From Patescibacteria group bacterium (GTDB lineage: Bacteria; Patescibacteriota; Patescibacteriia; Patescibacteriales; UBA12465): a DNA stretch of 33,100 nucleotides. The notes under the pieces were generated by a model that was not told the origin of the DNA, did no database searches, and worked only from the letters and a program-made list of their open reading frames with translations. The stretch spans positions 1-33,100 of the forward strand of contig JAKLGM010000009.1 of the NCBI GenBank assembly GCA_022710685.1. The letters run 5' to 3'. How positions within the stretch are numbered: the stretch's first letter is position 1; each line of letters opens with the position of its first letter. Below, one piece after another: positions 15,826 through 22,282 of the stretch. Made by a program: the position numbers and the translations under genes.

Positions 15826-15987
15826 ATGAGCACCCCGAACCCCAAACCCCGAAAGAGAGCCAAAAGAAAAAAAGAGCTAAGCTCAACAACATCCCCGATC
15901 TATCAGAATCAATTTGTCGGACCGCGTGACACGCCAGTTTCTAGTGATTCGCCCCGCTATGTACCGCGAAGCCCTCATGGCTGTTAA
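15826..15987 (+). CDS. Small basic protein of 53 residues
   Basis: A frame of 53 codons plus stop, opening MSTPNPKPRKRAKRKK and ending SPRYVPRSPHGC. The first 17 residues are strongly basic (PKPRKRAKRKK). The rest is rich in Ser, Pro and Tyr, with no membrane segment. A TTGACA-17-CATATT promoter lies upstream and a strong terminator 13 bases after the stop, so a dedicated transcript is likely. The basic N-terminus suggests nucleic-acid or ribosome contact, but I do not recognise the family. An overlapping TTG-initiated frame (15914-16126) runs through the terminator into antisense folD and is less likely. No Shine-Dalgarno is visible. Confidence 0.45.
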   Translation: MSTPNPKPRKRAKRKKELSSTTSPIYQNQFVGPRDTPVSSDSPRYVPRSPHGC

Positions 15988-15999
15988 AAAAGAAAGAAG

Positions 16000-16030
16000 A
16001 AGGAAACCAATTGGTTTCCTTTTTTATTTT
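16000..16030. terminator. Bidirectional terminator: small gene (+) and glyA-folD operon (-)
   Basis: AAGGAAACCAATTGGTTTCCTT palindrome split as a 9-bp stem with an AATT loop, followed by TTTTTATTTT on the plus strand and a T/C-rich run on the minus strand. It abuts the folD stop. Confidence 0.8.
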
Positions 16031-16887
16031 CCCAAAGCTTTTTTCTTCTTGTATATTTCCAGAACATTCCGGAACAGAAGCGCGATGGTCATTGGCCCGA
16101 TGCCTCCGGGCACCGGCGTAATATAGCCGGCTTTGTCTTTGACGTCCTCAAAATCAACATCGCCTAAAACCTTGTCGCCCACCTGGGTAATACCGACATC
16201 AATAACTACCGCCTCCGGTTTAATTAAATCTGATTTGATAAATTTCGGCAAACCCAAAGCGCTGATCAAGACATCGGCCTCCGTAGAAACCGCCTTAATA
16301 TCTTCATATTTCTTCTGGCTAGCAGTTTCATCTAAACTATCAAAATTACCCACTGGGACGATAGAAACTATCGCCCCCTTAGATGACAAGAGCTTTTGCA
16401 GGGATTGGCCGAAAACTTCTGAGTTATACAAAACGCAAACCTTCTTGCCGGCCAAATCTAATTTGATATCATCAGCTATTTTCAAAATTGCCGCTAGCAC
16501 CGGAGACATAATATGGCTAGGATGCTGCGGGTGGAAGCCGTCAGCATCTTTCTCCGGATTGATGGCGGCGATAATCTTGTCAGTATTGAAAGTTTTGTCT
16601 AAGGGCAATTGAACTAAGATACCATCGATCAGCTCGTCAGCATTAAGAAAATCAATGACGCCTAATAATTCATTTTCCGAAACGCAATCTTCCAGACGGT
16701 ATAAATGAGTATCAATTCCCACCTTCTTGGCCTCCTTCTCTTTGAGCGTCACATAAAGCTTAGAGTCGGGACGATTGTTAGCCAGGATGATAGCTAAATT
16801 AGGCCGGGCGCCATTAAGAGAAAAAATCTCTTGGGCGATACCGTCCTTGATAGTCTCAGCGATTTTTTTGCCGTCAATTATCTTCAT
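16024..16887 (-). CDS. folD: Bifunctional methylenetetrahydrofolate dehydrogenase/cyclohydrolase, divergent
   Basis: Oxidises 5,10-methylene-THF and hydrolyses the product to 10-formyl-THF. Tyr45 and catalytic Lys49 are in KLYVTLKEKEAKKVGI. DGILVQLPLDK, EKDADGFHPQ and the C-terminal TPVPGGIGPMTIALL are all canonical. Two usual motifs are altered: the PCTP segment reads IMSPVLAAIL, and the cofactor loop GRSxxVGxP reads NSEVFGQSL. At 287 residues the length is normal. It follows glyA by 2 bases, giving a serine-to-formyl-THF cassette. Confidence 0.92.
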   Translation of the reverse strand: MKIIDGKKIAETIKDGIAQEIFSLNGARPNLAIILANNRPDSKLYVTLKEKEAKKVGIDTHLYRLEDCVSENELLGVIDFLNADELIDGILVQLPLDKTFNTDKIIAAINPEKDADGFHPQHPSHIMSPVLAAILKIADDIKLDLAGKKVCVLYNSEVFGQSLQKLLSSKGAIVSIVPVGNFDSLDETASQKKYEDIKAVSTEADVLISALGLPKFIKSDLIKPEAVVIDVGITQVGDKVLGDVDFEDVKDKAGYITPVPGGIGPMTIALLFRNVLEIYKKKKALGK

Positions 16888-16889
16888 AA

Positions 16890-18131
16890 TTATCGAGGGA
16901 GAGGAAATCGAGAACAGAGAGCACTCACTTCCGCTTTTAAAGTGTTTAAATAATTTTCATCGGTCCGATTTTTTATGGCTCGGTCAATCAGGTTAGCGAT
17001 AGTTTTGACCTCAGCTTCTTTCATGCCCCGAGTAGTCAAAGCCGGAGTGCCCAAACGTAAGCCAGAGGGATTTAACGGCGGGTTAGGGTCGTTCGGGACA
17101 GTAGAACGAGAGACGGAAATACCGGCTTTTTCCAAAGCCTTTTCCGCTTCTTTCCCTGCTACGCCCAAGGGACTCAAATCAACCACTAGTAAATGATTGT
17201 CGGTGCCGCCAGACACTATCTTGTAACCCAAAGTAATCAATTCCGCAGCCAAAGTCTGGGCATTAGCTATCACCTGTTTCGCATAAATCTTGAATTCCGG
17301 CTTTAAAGCCTCGCCGAAAGCCACCGCCTTGGCGGCAGTAATATGATCATGCGGACCGCCCTGCATGCCAGGGAAAACAGCCCGGTCAACCTGCTTGGCA
17401 TATTGCTCTTGGCACATAATCATCGCACCGCGCGGTCCGCGCAGAGTCTTGTGCGTAGTGGTAGAAACGACGTCAAAAAGCGGCACGGGATTAGCTAATT
17501 CGCCCGCAGCAATCAAACCGGCAATATGAGCGATATCAGCGAAAGTATAGGCGCCAACCTCAGCCGCAATCGCCTTGAACTTGGCCCAATCAACTTCGCG
17601 GCTATAGGCGCTGAAACCAGCAACGATCATCTTTGGTTTTTCTTGTTTGGCTAAACGATATACTTCGTCCATATCAATCAGGCCGGCATCGTTTAAGCCA
17701 TATTGGATAAAATTATACAAGCGGCCGGAAAAATTAACATTATGGCCATGGGACAAATGGCCGCCATGGTCTAAACGCAAACCTAAAACCTTGTCGCCCG
17801 GTTCTAGGAAGGCCATATAGACCGCGGCATTGGCCGGAGAACCGGAAAGCGGTTGGACATTAACATGCGGCGCCGAAAATAATTCCTTGGCTCTCTCAAT
17901 CGCTAAAGTTTCCATTTCATCCACAATCTCATTACCGCCATAATAGCGCTTGCCGCTATAGCCCTCGCTGTATTTGTTGGTCAAGACCGTGGCCATGGCC
18001 TCTAAGACTGCCGGGGAAACATAATTCTCGGAAGCGATTAACTCCAATTCATCTTCTTGGCGCTTGGCTTCGCGCTCAACTATTTCCCAGACGGCTGGGT
18101 CTTGTTTGGCTAAAAAATTATAAGTAGGCAT
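16890..18131 (-). CDS. glyA: Serine hydroxymethyltransferase
   Basis: PLP enzyme converting serine and THF to glycine and 5,10-methylene-THF in the cytoplasm. Near the start are ELIASENYVSPAVLEAM and NKYSEGYSGKRYYGG. The PLP lysine is in VVSTTTHKTLRGPRGAM (Lys228), and the C-terminus has SRSTVPNDPNPPLNPSGLRLG. At 413 residues it is full length. It is the first gene of a glyA-folD operon. Its consensus promoter places the -10 only 8 bases before the ATG, so the message is probably leaderless. Confidence 0.97.
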   Translation of the reverse strand: MPTYNFLAKQDPAVWEIVEREAKRQEDELELIASENYVSPAVLEAMATVLTNKYSEGYSGKRYYGGNEIVDEMETLAIERAKELFSAPHVNVQPLSGSPANAAVYMAFLEPGDKVLGLRLDHGGHLSHGHNVNFSGRLYNFIQYGLNDAGLIDMDEVYRLAKQEKPKMIVAGFSAYSREVDWAKFKAIAAEVGAYTFADIAHIAGLIAAGELANPVPLFDVVSTTTHKTLRGPRGAMIMCQEQYAKQVDRAVFPGMQGGPHDHITAAKAVAFGEALKPEFKIYAKQVIANAQTLAAELITLGYKIVSGGTDNHLLVVDLSPLGVAGKEAEKALEKAGISVSRSTVPNDPNPPLNPSGLRLGTPALTTRGMKEAEVKTIANLIDRAIKNRTDENYLNTLKAEVSALCSRFPLPR

Positions 18132-18139
18132 ATATAGAT

Positions 18140-18168
18140 ATAATAGGGCAGATAGGGGCTTTTGTCAA
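18140..18168 (-). promoter_or_regulatory. Promoter of glyA-folD, leaderless type
   Basis: Minus strand: perfect TTGACA (18163-18168), 17-base spacer, TATTAT (18140-18145). The -10 ends 8 bases before the glyA ATG. Confidence 0.8.
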
Positions 18169-18222
18169 AAAGGGCTAAAACTACCAAAAACCCTTGTTTT
18201 TGCCAATTTTTATCCAATACTA

Positions 18223-18251
18223 TTGACATAAAATAGAAAAAATGTTATAAT
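18223..18251 (+). promoter_or_regulatory. Consensus promoter of the secreted coiled-coil protein gene
   Basis: Perfect TTGACA, 17-base spacer, perfect TATAAT. The predicted start near 18258 leaves a ~119-base leader, the longest in the window. Confidence 0.85.
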
Positions 18252-18283
18252 ATAGTTGTTAAAATAAAGGTTCGTTGACAAGC

Positions 18284-18381
18284 TTCATGACTCTTTTACT
18301 TCTCAGTTAAGCGCCTAAAACTAGACATTTAACTGAGAAGTAAAAAATAATATTAACCAGAAAAAACCATAAAGTCATGAA
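18284..18381 (+). promoter_or_regulatory. Leader RNA that can pair with its own start codon
   Basis: A perfect 17-bp hairpin (18294-18310 with 18329-18345, 18-base loop) sits inside a second helix. In that helix TTCATGACT (18284-18292) is fully complementary to AGTCATGAA (18373-18381), which contains the ATG at 18377. No T-run follows the hairpin, so it is not a terminator. A translational switch is inferred. Confidence 0.6.
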
Positions 18382-19255
18382 AACCACAATAAAGATCATG
18401 TTGACGGTTTTGGCAGTTGCCATTACCTTCGTTGCCAATGCCCAGAGTAATGCTGGCGGCACCCTTATTCCTACCACTTCAGTTTATGTCGGTGACAAAA
18501 CATTAGCCGACTATCAGAATGAATTAAATGTTCTGGATGCTGAAATAGCTAAGTTGGAAGCCAAGAGGGACGCCGAACTGGAATCCCTGGCCGAAGCTTA
18601 CAAAGACAATCTGCCGGTTAAAGGCAAAGAAAGCAAACTGAGAGTCAAAAAATCAAAAGGGAACCTCTCTACTTATGAAGCTTCCCTGTTGAAACTGACT
18701 GACTCTACCAGCGCTATCAACCCGGCCACTAACAATTCCGATGCCTACACCACAGAAAAGGCCAACTATGATGCCGCTTATGAAGCTGCCAAAGGCAAAA
18801 TTAATGCCAAGTATGACGCTTTAATCGCTAAGATTGAAGCAAATCGCGAAATTGTTTTGTCCAACATGGTAAACAGTTCCAGCGTCAATTACGTAGCTTC
18901 AACCACCAGTGCTGACAAAGCCGGTAATCTTTACATCAAAGTAAAAGCCGGTGATAACTTAGGCAATACTGGCACAGGCACTGTAAGCACTGGAAACACC
19001 GGAAGCGATATTAACAACGGCGGCGGCGTAGCGATGTTGGTAATCCACAACACTTCAAACTACACCATCACTGTTAACAGCGCCCCCTTTACTGGAACTA
19101 CCTTAGCTCCGGGACAGGTCAGCGTCGTTCCCCAGCCGGTAGCTGTTGGACTTTATACTCTGGTTTACACCAAGTACTATAACAACAGCAGCCCCTCTAT
19201 CACAAAATATATTGGGATTACCCAGGATGGTGGAGCTCACATCAACATTCCGTAA
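18377..19255 (+). CDS. Secreted coiled-coil protein of unknown function
   Basis: A 292-residue exported protein. The signal peptide MKTTIKIMLTVLAVAITFV has a likely cleavage at ANA-Q. Residues ~45-75 and ~130-170 are Lys/Glu/Ala-rich helices likely to form a coiled coil (NVLDAEIAKLEAKRDAELES). A Gly/Thr/Asn-rich linker (~200-220) leads to a C-terminal beta-rich domain (VAMLVIHNTSNYTITVNS, later SITKYIGITQDGGAHINIP). There are no cysteines. I do not recognise the family. The Ala-Gln signal-peptide end resembles Bacteroidetes secreted proteins, but codon use looks like its neighbours. It is a single-gene unit with consensus promoter, structured leader and strong terminator. Confidence 0.75.
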   Translation: MKTTIKIMLTVLAVAITFVANAQSNAGGTLIPTTSVYVGDKTLADYQNELNVLDAEIAKLEAKRDAELESLAEAYKDNLPVKGKESKLRVKKSKGNLSTYEASLLKLTDSTSAINPATNNSDAYTTEKANYDAAYEAAKGKINAKYDALIAKIEANREIVLSNMVNSSSVNYVASTTSADKAGNLYIKVKAGDNLGNTGTGTVSTGNTGSDINNGGGVAMLVIHNTSNYTITVNSAPFTGTTLAPGQVSVVPQPVAVGLYTLVYTKYYNNSSPSITKYIGITQDGGAHINIP

Positions 19256-19275
19256 CGAATCTTTAAACAAACAAA

Positions 19276-19310
19276 AAGGCGTCTATGAAAATAGACGCCT
19301 TCTTTTTTTA
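19276..19310. terminator. Bidirectional terminator between convergent genes
   Basis: An 11-bp stem AAGGCGTCTAT / ATAGACGCCTT with a 4-base loop. T-runs follow on both strands. It serves the coiled-coil gene (+) and the pilin operon (-). Confidence 0.88.
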
Positions 19311-19321
19311 TCAAAAAATGA

Positions 19322-19756
19322 TTAATTACCTTGAGATGGGGTGCCACCGCCAGCGCCGCCGGTAGCGAAAGGCAGATTATTGAAGACAAAAGCGGTAATA
19401 GCATAAGCGGCCAGAACAATGACTAGGCCGATAACGGCGGTCTTGATGCGAGCCTGAGCTTTTGTGACCTGGTCTTCATTGCCGCCAGCTGTCATCCATT
19501 GATAACCGCCTAAGACAAGAAGGACCAGAAAGACAATACCTAATAAACCCAAAATCACGCCGATAACGGTGGAGATGACATTTTCAATATTATTGCTGGA
19601 ATCAAATCCGGCGTTAGCATTCAAAGCATCAGTTTGCTCCATGATACTGGAAGAAGCGCGCAAGAATCCGGCCGAAGCGACCGGAGCAATAGCCAAGAAA
19701 GAGGCCCACATGATAACGATGGTTAAAAGGGCGATGATTTTAGAAAAAGGTTTCAT
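19322..19756 (-). CDS. TrbC/VirB2-like pilin, cluster member 6
   Basis: A 144-residue two-helix protein with a signal peptide ending near VASAG, a polar segment, helix 1 (~62-88, ISTVIGVILGLLGIVFLVLL), loop YQWMTAGGNEDQ, basic stretch KAQARIKTA, and helix 2 (~108-128). The tail is Gly-rich and ends TPSQGN, shared with member 2. Over the helix-loop-helix core it is very close to the neighbouring 19774 gene in both protein and DNA, suggesting recent duplication. It is last in the five-gene operon from 21571. Confidence 0.82.
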   Translation of the reverse strand: MKPFSKIIALLTIVIMWASFLAIAPVASAGFLRASSSIMEQTDALNANAGFDSSNNIENVISTVIGVILGLLGIVFLVLLVLGGYQWMTAGGNEDQVTKAQARIKTAVIGLVIVLAAYAITAFVFNNLPFATGGAGGGTPSQGN

Positions 19757-19773
19757 ATATTTTTAATTAAATA

Positions 19774-20172
19774 CTAATAGAGCAGGCGCTCGGCCACGAA
19801 AGCCCAAACAGCATAAGCTGACAAAGTAATGACTAGGCCGATAATGGCAGTTTTGATACGGGATTGGGCCTTGCTGACTTCATCTTCATTGCCGCCAGCC
19901 GTCATCCATTGATAGCCGCCTAAAATAATCAGAATGATAAAGATAACGCCTAACAAACTCAAGGCCGTGGAAATAACCGTGCCAACAATGCCGGAAACGC
20001 TAGTGCTGTCAACATCGGCATAAGCGCCGGTGGCAGAATTTTTTAAACGATCCAGGGGCGAGCTGCTAGCGTTAGTAGCACCCTGAGCGAACTGGACAAA
20101 AACAAAATAAGGCAAAACCATTAAAACGACGAAAGAAACTAGTATAAGGGCTTGCTTGATAGTTTTCTTCAT
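19774..20172 (-). CDS. TrbC/VirB2-like pilin, cluster member 5
   Basis: 132 residues with a signal peptide ending near AQGA, a Ser/Ala/Asp-rich spacer, helix 1 with LSLLGVIFIILIILGG, loop YQWMTAGGNEDE, KAQSRIKTA, and helix 2 ending AFVAERLLY. It lacks the PSQGN-type tail of members 2 and 6. It sits 29 bases after member 4 and 17 before member 6, with no Shine-Dalgarno. Nearest paralogue is member 6. Confidence 0.82.
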   Translation of the reverse strand: MKKTIKQALILVSFVVLMVLPYFVFVQFAQGATNASSSPLDRLKNSATGAYADVDSTSVSGIVGTVISTALSLLGVIFIILIILGGYQWMTAGGNEDEVSKAQSRIKTAIIGLVITLSAYAVWAFVAERLLY

Positions 20173-20201
20173 AATATATTTTATAATTTTTATATGCTTG
20201 A

Positions 20202-20690
20202 TTACTCGCCTTGAGCCGGTTCACCGCCCTCGATAACCGCCGGGGCTGATCCGAGCCGGCCATTATTCATAAAGACGCTCAGTATAAAGAAAGACAAGGC
20301 ATAAGCGCTAACCACTATTACCAAGCCGATGATTGCCTCCTTAATGAATCCTTTCGCCTTGTTTACCTGCTCTTCATTGCCGCCAGCGATCATCCAAAGA
20401 ATACCGCCATAAATGACAATAATAATGAAAATTACGCCCATCAACGACAAGATGGCCGTGATAACAGTGCTAACAATTTGCTCTGGCGTTCGAGCCGCTC
20501 CGTTGCCGGCGATAAAAAAGCCAGCATTATTGGCAGCCGAATCCAAGCGATCATTCTGGGAATAAACATCACCCGAATCAACCCGAAAAGCATCATTCAA
20601 ATCAGTGGCTCTGACGGCCAAAGCCGAACCGAAAAACAGCAGGGATAAAGATAGGGCGAGAATAATTTTTTTGGAAAACATATTTTTCAT
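20202..20690 (-). CDS. TrbC/VirB2-like pilin, cluster member 4
   Basis: 162 residues, the longest of the cluster. It has a signal peptide ending near VRATD, a longer polar N-terminal region (~28-75), helix 1 (ILSLMGVIFIIIVIYGG), loop ILWMIAGGNEEQ, KAKGFIKEA, helix 2, and a C-terminal extension ending GGEPAQGE. That ending is similar to the PSQGN tails of members 2 and 6. It begins 5 bases after the stop of member 3. Confidence 0.82.
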   Translation of the reverse strand: MKNMFSKKIILALSLSLLFFGSALAVRATDLNDAFRVDSGDVYSQNDRLDSAANNAGFFIAGNGAARTPEQIVSTVITAILSLMGVIFIIIVIYGGILWMIAGGNEEQVNKAKGFIKEAIIGLVIVVSAYALSFFILSVFMNNGRLGSAPAVIEGGEPAQGE

Positions 20691-20695
20691 AAAAA

Positions 20696-21097
20696 CTATT
20701 GGGTTACTAAAGTTTGAGCGACCATTAAACTGGTAACAAAATAAGAGATAGCATAAGCGGCGGCTACGATAATAATGCCAACGATGGTATCGGCTAGCAT
20801 GGTCTTGGCCGTATCAACTCTTTTCTCATTGCCACGCGCGGTCATCCAAAGGATACCGGCGTAGATCATCATGATCAAAAAGATAACGCCCAAAAATGAA
20901 AGGGCGGTAGCTAAGATAGAGTTAATGCCAAAAGTCAAATCGCCGCCAGTACTGGCGCCAAAGAGACGTTGATTATAATGGCCGGTCTTCTTGGCTGTAT
21001 AATCCAAACCGGTGCTGCTGGCAAAACTATAAGCCCAAGCGCTCTGAGCCCAAAGCCAAAGACTGATACTGGTCAATAATAAGCTTATTTTTTTCAT
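20696..21097 (-). CDS. TrbC/VirB2-like pilin, cluster member 3
   Basis: 133 residues with signal peptide MKKISLLLTSISLWLWAQSA ending near AWAY, an aromatic and basic spacer, helix 1 (ALSFLGVIFLIMMIYAG), loop ILWMTARGNEKR, and helix 2 ending MVAQTLVTQ. The loop has Arg in place of the first loop Gly (ARGNE rather than AGGNE), so it diverges from members 4-6. It has no C-terminal PSQGN tail. It starts 24 bases after member 2. Confidence 0.8.
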   Translation of the reverse strand: MKKISLLLTSISLWLWAQSAWAYSFASSTGLDYTAKKTGHYNQRLFGASTGGDLTFGINSILATALSFLGVIFLIMMIYAGILWMTARGNEKRVDTAKTMLADTIVGIIIVAAAYAISYFVTSLMVAQTLVTQ

Positions 21098-21121
21098 CTT
21101 ATTACTAATTAAAAATCAAAA

Positions 21122-21571
21122 TTAATTTCCCTGGGACGGCGGCGGAGTCGGGTTGGTCTCAGTTAATTGCCGGCCGATGAAGGCGGTAATGGCATAAGCC
21201 GATAGAATGATAATCAAGCCGATAATAGCTGACGTCAAAATATTCTTAGCGCGCTCCGTCTGCTTTTCATTGCCGGTGGCAGTCATCCATAAGAAACCGG
21301 CGAAGATTATAAGTATCATTAGAATAACGCCGATAAAAGATAAGATGGCGCCGATGATCTGACCGATTTTAGTAGATAAAAATTGACCGGCACCACCAGC
21401 AGCATCAACCTGGTCGGTATTCAAAGGACCGCTCAAATTACCGGCAGTAATGGTATCGGATAAGCCATAGTCGCCGGAAGCGGCGAAAACACGGCTCATC
21501 AGAACAAAGAGGGACAAAAATATGATTAAAGAAACCAGAGGAAAAACAATTTTATTAATCTTCTTCTTCAT
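21122..21571 (-). CDS. TrbC/VirB2-like pilin, cluster member 2
   Basis: 149 residues with a signal peptide ending near RVFAA, a Gly/Asp/Ala-rich spacer, helix 1 (ILSFIGVILMILIIFAG), loop FLWMTATGNEKQ, RAKNILTSA, and helix 2. A Pro-rich tail ends TPPPSQGN. It is the first gene of the five-gene operon 21571-19322 and lies 237 bases from member 1, separated by the folded RNA. It probably has its own promoter (21592-21618). The TrbC assignment rests on the helix-loop-helix pattern and the W-M-T-A-x-G-N-E loop. Confidence 0.82.
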   Translation of the reverse strand: MKKKINKIVFPLVSLIIFLSLFVLMSRVFAASGDYGLSDTITAGNLSGPLNTDQVDAAGGAGQFLSTKIGQIIGAILSFIGVILMILIIFAGFLWMTATGNEKQTERAKNILTSAIIGLIIILSAYAITAFIGRQLTETNPTPPPSQGN

Positions 21572-21591
21572 AGTTTTATATTGAAAAAATT

Positions 21592-21618
21592 ATTATAGAT
21601 AGCTTGATCCTGCTTCAA
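21592..21618 (-). promoter_or_regulatory. Possible promoter of the five-gene pilin operon
   Basis: Minus strand: TTGAAG, 15-base spacer, TATAAT, or TTGTTG with an 18-base spacer. The site follows the RNA element's T-run and gives a ~13-base leader before the 21571 start. Confidence 0.35.
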
Positions 21619-21619
21619 C

Positions 21620-21790
21620 AAAAAATTCCAGAGCCGCGGCCCGGTTAAGATTTTTTACTGAGCTAGAATTGTTAGTAACGACCGAAAACTCATAGTAAAA
21701 ACCAATAATTAGTCTTACGGCTCTGGGCACGAAGTAGTTTCCTGCCCAAGGCGGTGGCCCCGTTTTTAAAACAGGGCCAACTTTTCCGAA
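21620..21790 (-). ncRNA. Highly structured intergenic RNA in the pilin cluster
   Basis: Read on the minus strand. Hairpin A (21756-21778) has GGCCC/GGGCC plus AT pairs. Hairpin B (21725-21747) has GGGCA/TGCCC plus GAA/TTC. A ~99-base long hairpin follows with three helices: 9 bp (21718-21726 with 21628-21636), 5 bp (21713-21717 with 21646-21650) and 11 bp with a 2-base bulge (21689-21701 with 21652-21662). The sequence after the last arm is AATTTTTTG, terminator-like. I do not recognise a known riboswitch or housekeeping RNA. It could be an independent RNA, a 3'-UTR stabiliser for member 1, or an attenuator before members 2-6. Confidence 0.55.
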
Positions 21791-21808
21791 ATCGATTTCT
21801 GAAAATTA

Positions 21809-22189
21809 TTATGCATTATTGGTGGCATTGATTAAGCTGTTCAAGACGAACGAAGCGATGCCCCAAGAAGCCAAGATGATGACTAAACCGATAACACCGG
21901 CACCCATCAACTTTTTAGCTTCACCCACCTTGTCTTCGTTACCAGCAGCAGTCATCCATTTGAAACCACCTAATAAGATGATGACAACGGCGATGATGCC
22001 CAAGAATAACATAAGGGTGTTGATGATACGGGCCACGATTCTTCTCGGATCTTCTGATCCTAATTGAATCTGCTCGCTAATTTCATTGATACCGACGTCT
22101 AAAGCATGAGCTCTTAAGCCGACGAATAACACGCCAACCAAAGACATGATGCCTAAAGACAATAAATTCTTCATGATTTTTTTACTCAT
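21809..22189 (-). CDS. TrbC/VirB2-like pilin, cluster member 1, strong ribosome binding site
   Basis: 126 residues, the shortest. It has a signal peptide with a basic start (MSKKIMKNLL) ending near AHALD, a short spacer (GINEISEQIQLGSEDPRR), helix 1 (LFLGIIAVVIILLGG), loop FKWMTAAGNEDK, EAKKLMGAG, and a final helix (VIGLVIILASWGIASFV) ending NATNNA. It is the only gene in the window with a clear Shine-Dalgarno, suggesting it is the abundant major subunit. The structured RNA follows it. It is transcribed divergently from the membrane protein gene at 22283. Confidence 0.83.
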   Translation of the reverse strand: MSKKIMKNLLSLGIMSLVGVLFVGLRAHALDVGINEISEQIQLGSEDPRRIVARIINTLMLFLGIIAVVIILLGGFKWMTAAGNEDKVGEAKKLMGAGVIGLVIILASWGIASFVLNSLINATNNA

Positions 22190-22193
22190 AATT

Positions 22194-22203
22194 CACCACC
22201 TTT
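22194..22203 (-). promoter_or_regulatory. Strong Shine-Dalgarno of pilin member 1
   Basis: Minus strand: AAAGGTGGTGAATTATG. AGGTGG is one mismatch from AGGAGG with a 6-base spacing to the ATG. Other starts in the window lack a usable Shine-Dalgarno. Confidence 0.75.
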
Positions 22204-22269
22204 CTAGTTTTAGTTTGTTAATAATTATATAAAAATATTACCATATTTCTAAAATAAAAACAAATATGT

Positions 22270-22275
22270 TATACT
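22270..22275 (+). promoter_or_regulatory. -10 element of the glycosylation operon, leaderless type
   Basis: TATACT ends 7 bases before the ATG at 22283. A weak -35 (TTCTAA, 22247-22252) lies 17 bases upstream. Confidence 0.5.
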
Positions 22276-22282
22276 AAATAGC

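Noticed and set aside
15914-16126. 70-codon TTG-initiated frame overlapping the 53-codon small gene
   Set aside because: It reads through the terminator at 16000-16030 and into antisense folD. The 15826-15987 frame fits the promoter and terminator better.
16133-16612. 159-codon plus-strand frame antisense to folD
   Set aside because: Shadow of a conserved enzyme gene with no promoter or motif of its own.
18294-18345. 17-bp inverted repeat read as a terminator
   Set aside because: Neither strand has a T-run after the stem, and it lies between a consensus promoter and its gene.
21718-21778. Known riboswitch classes (c-di-GMP, cobalamin, THF, fluoride) in the pilin intergenic RNA
   Set aside because: None of the conserved core sequences of these classes as I know them is present, so it is listed as an unassigned structured RNA.
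3200-22000. Recurring ~25-base near-identical strings (minus-strand codons for WMTAGGNE) read as a dispersed DNA repeat
   Set aside because: All copies lie in the same position of paralogous pilin genes and are explained by shared coding sequence.
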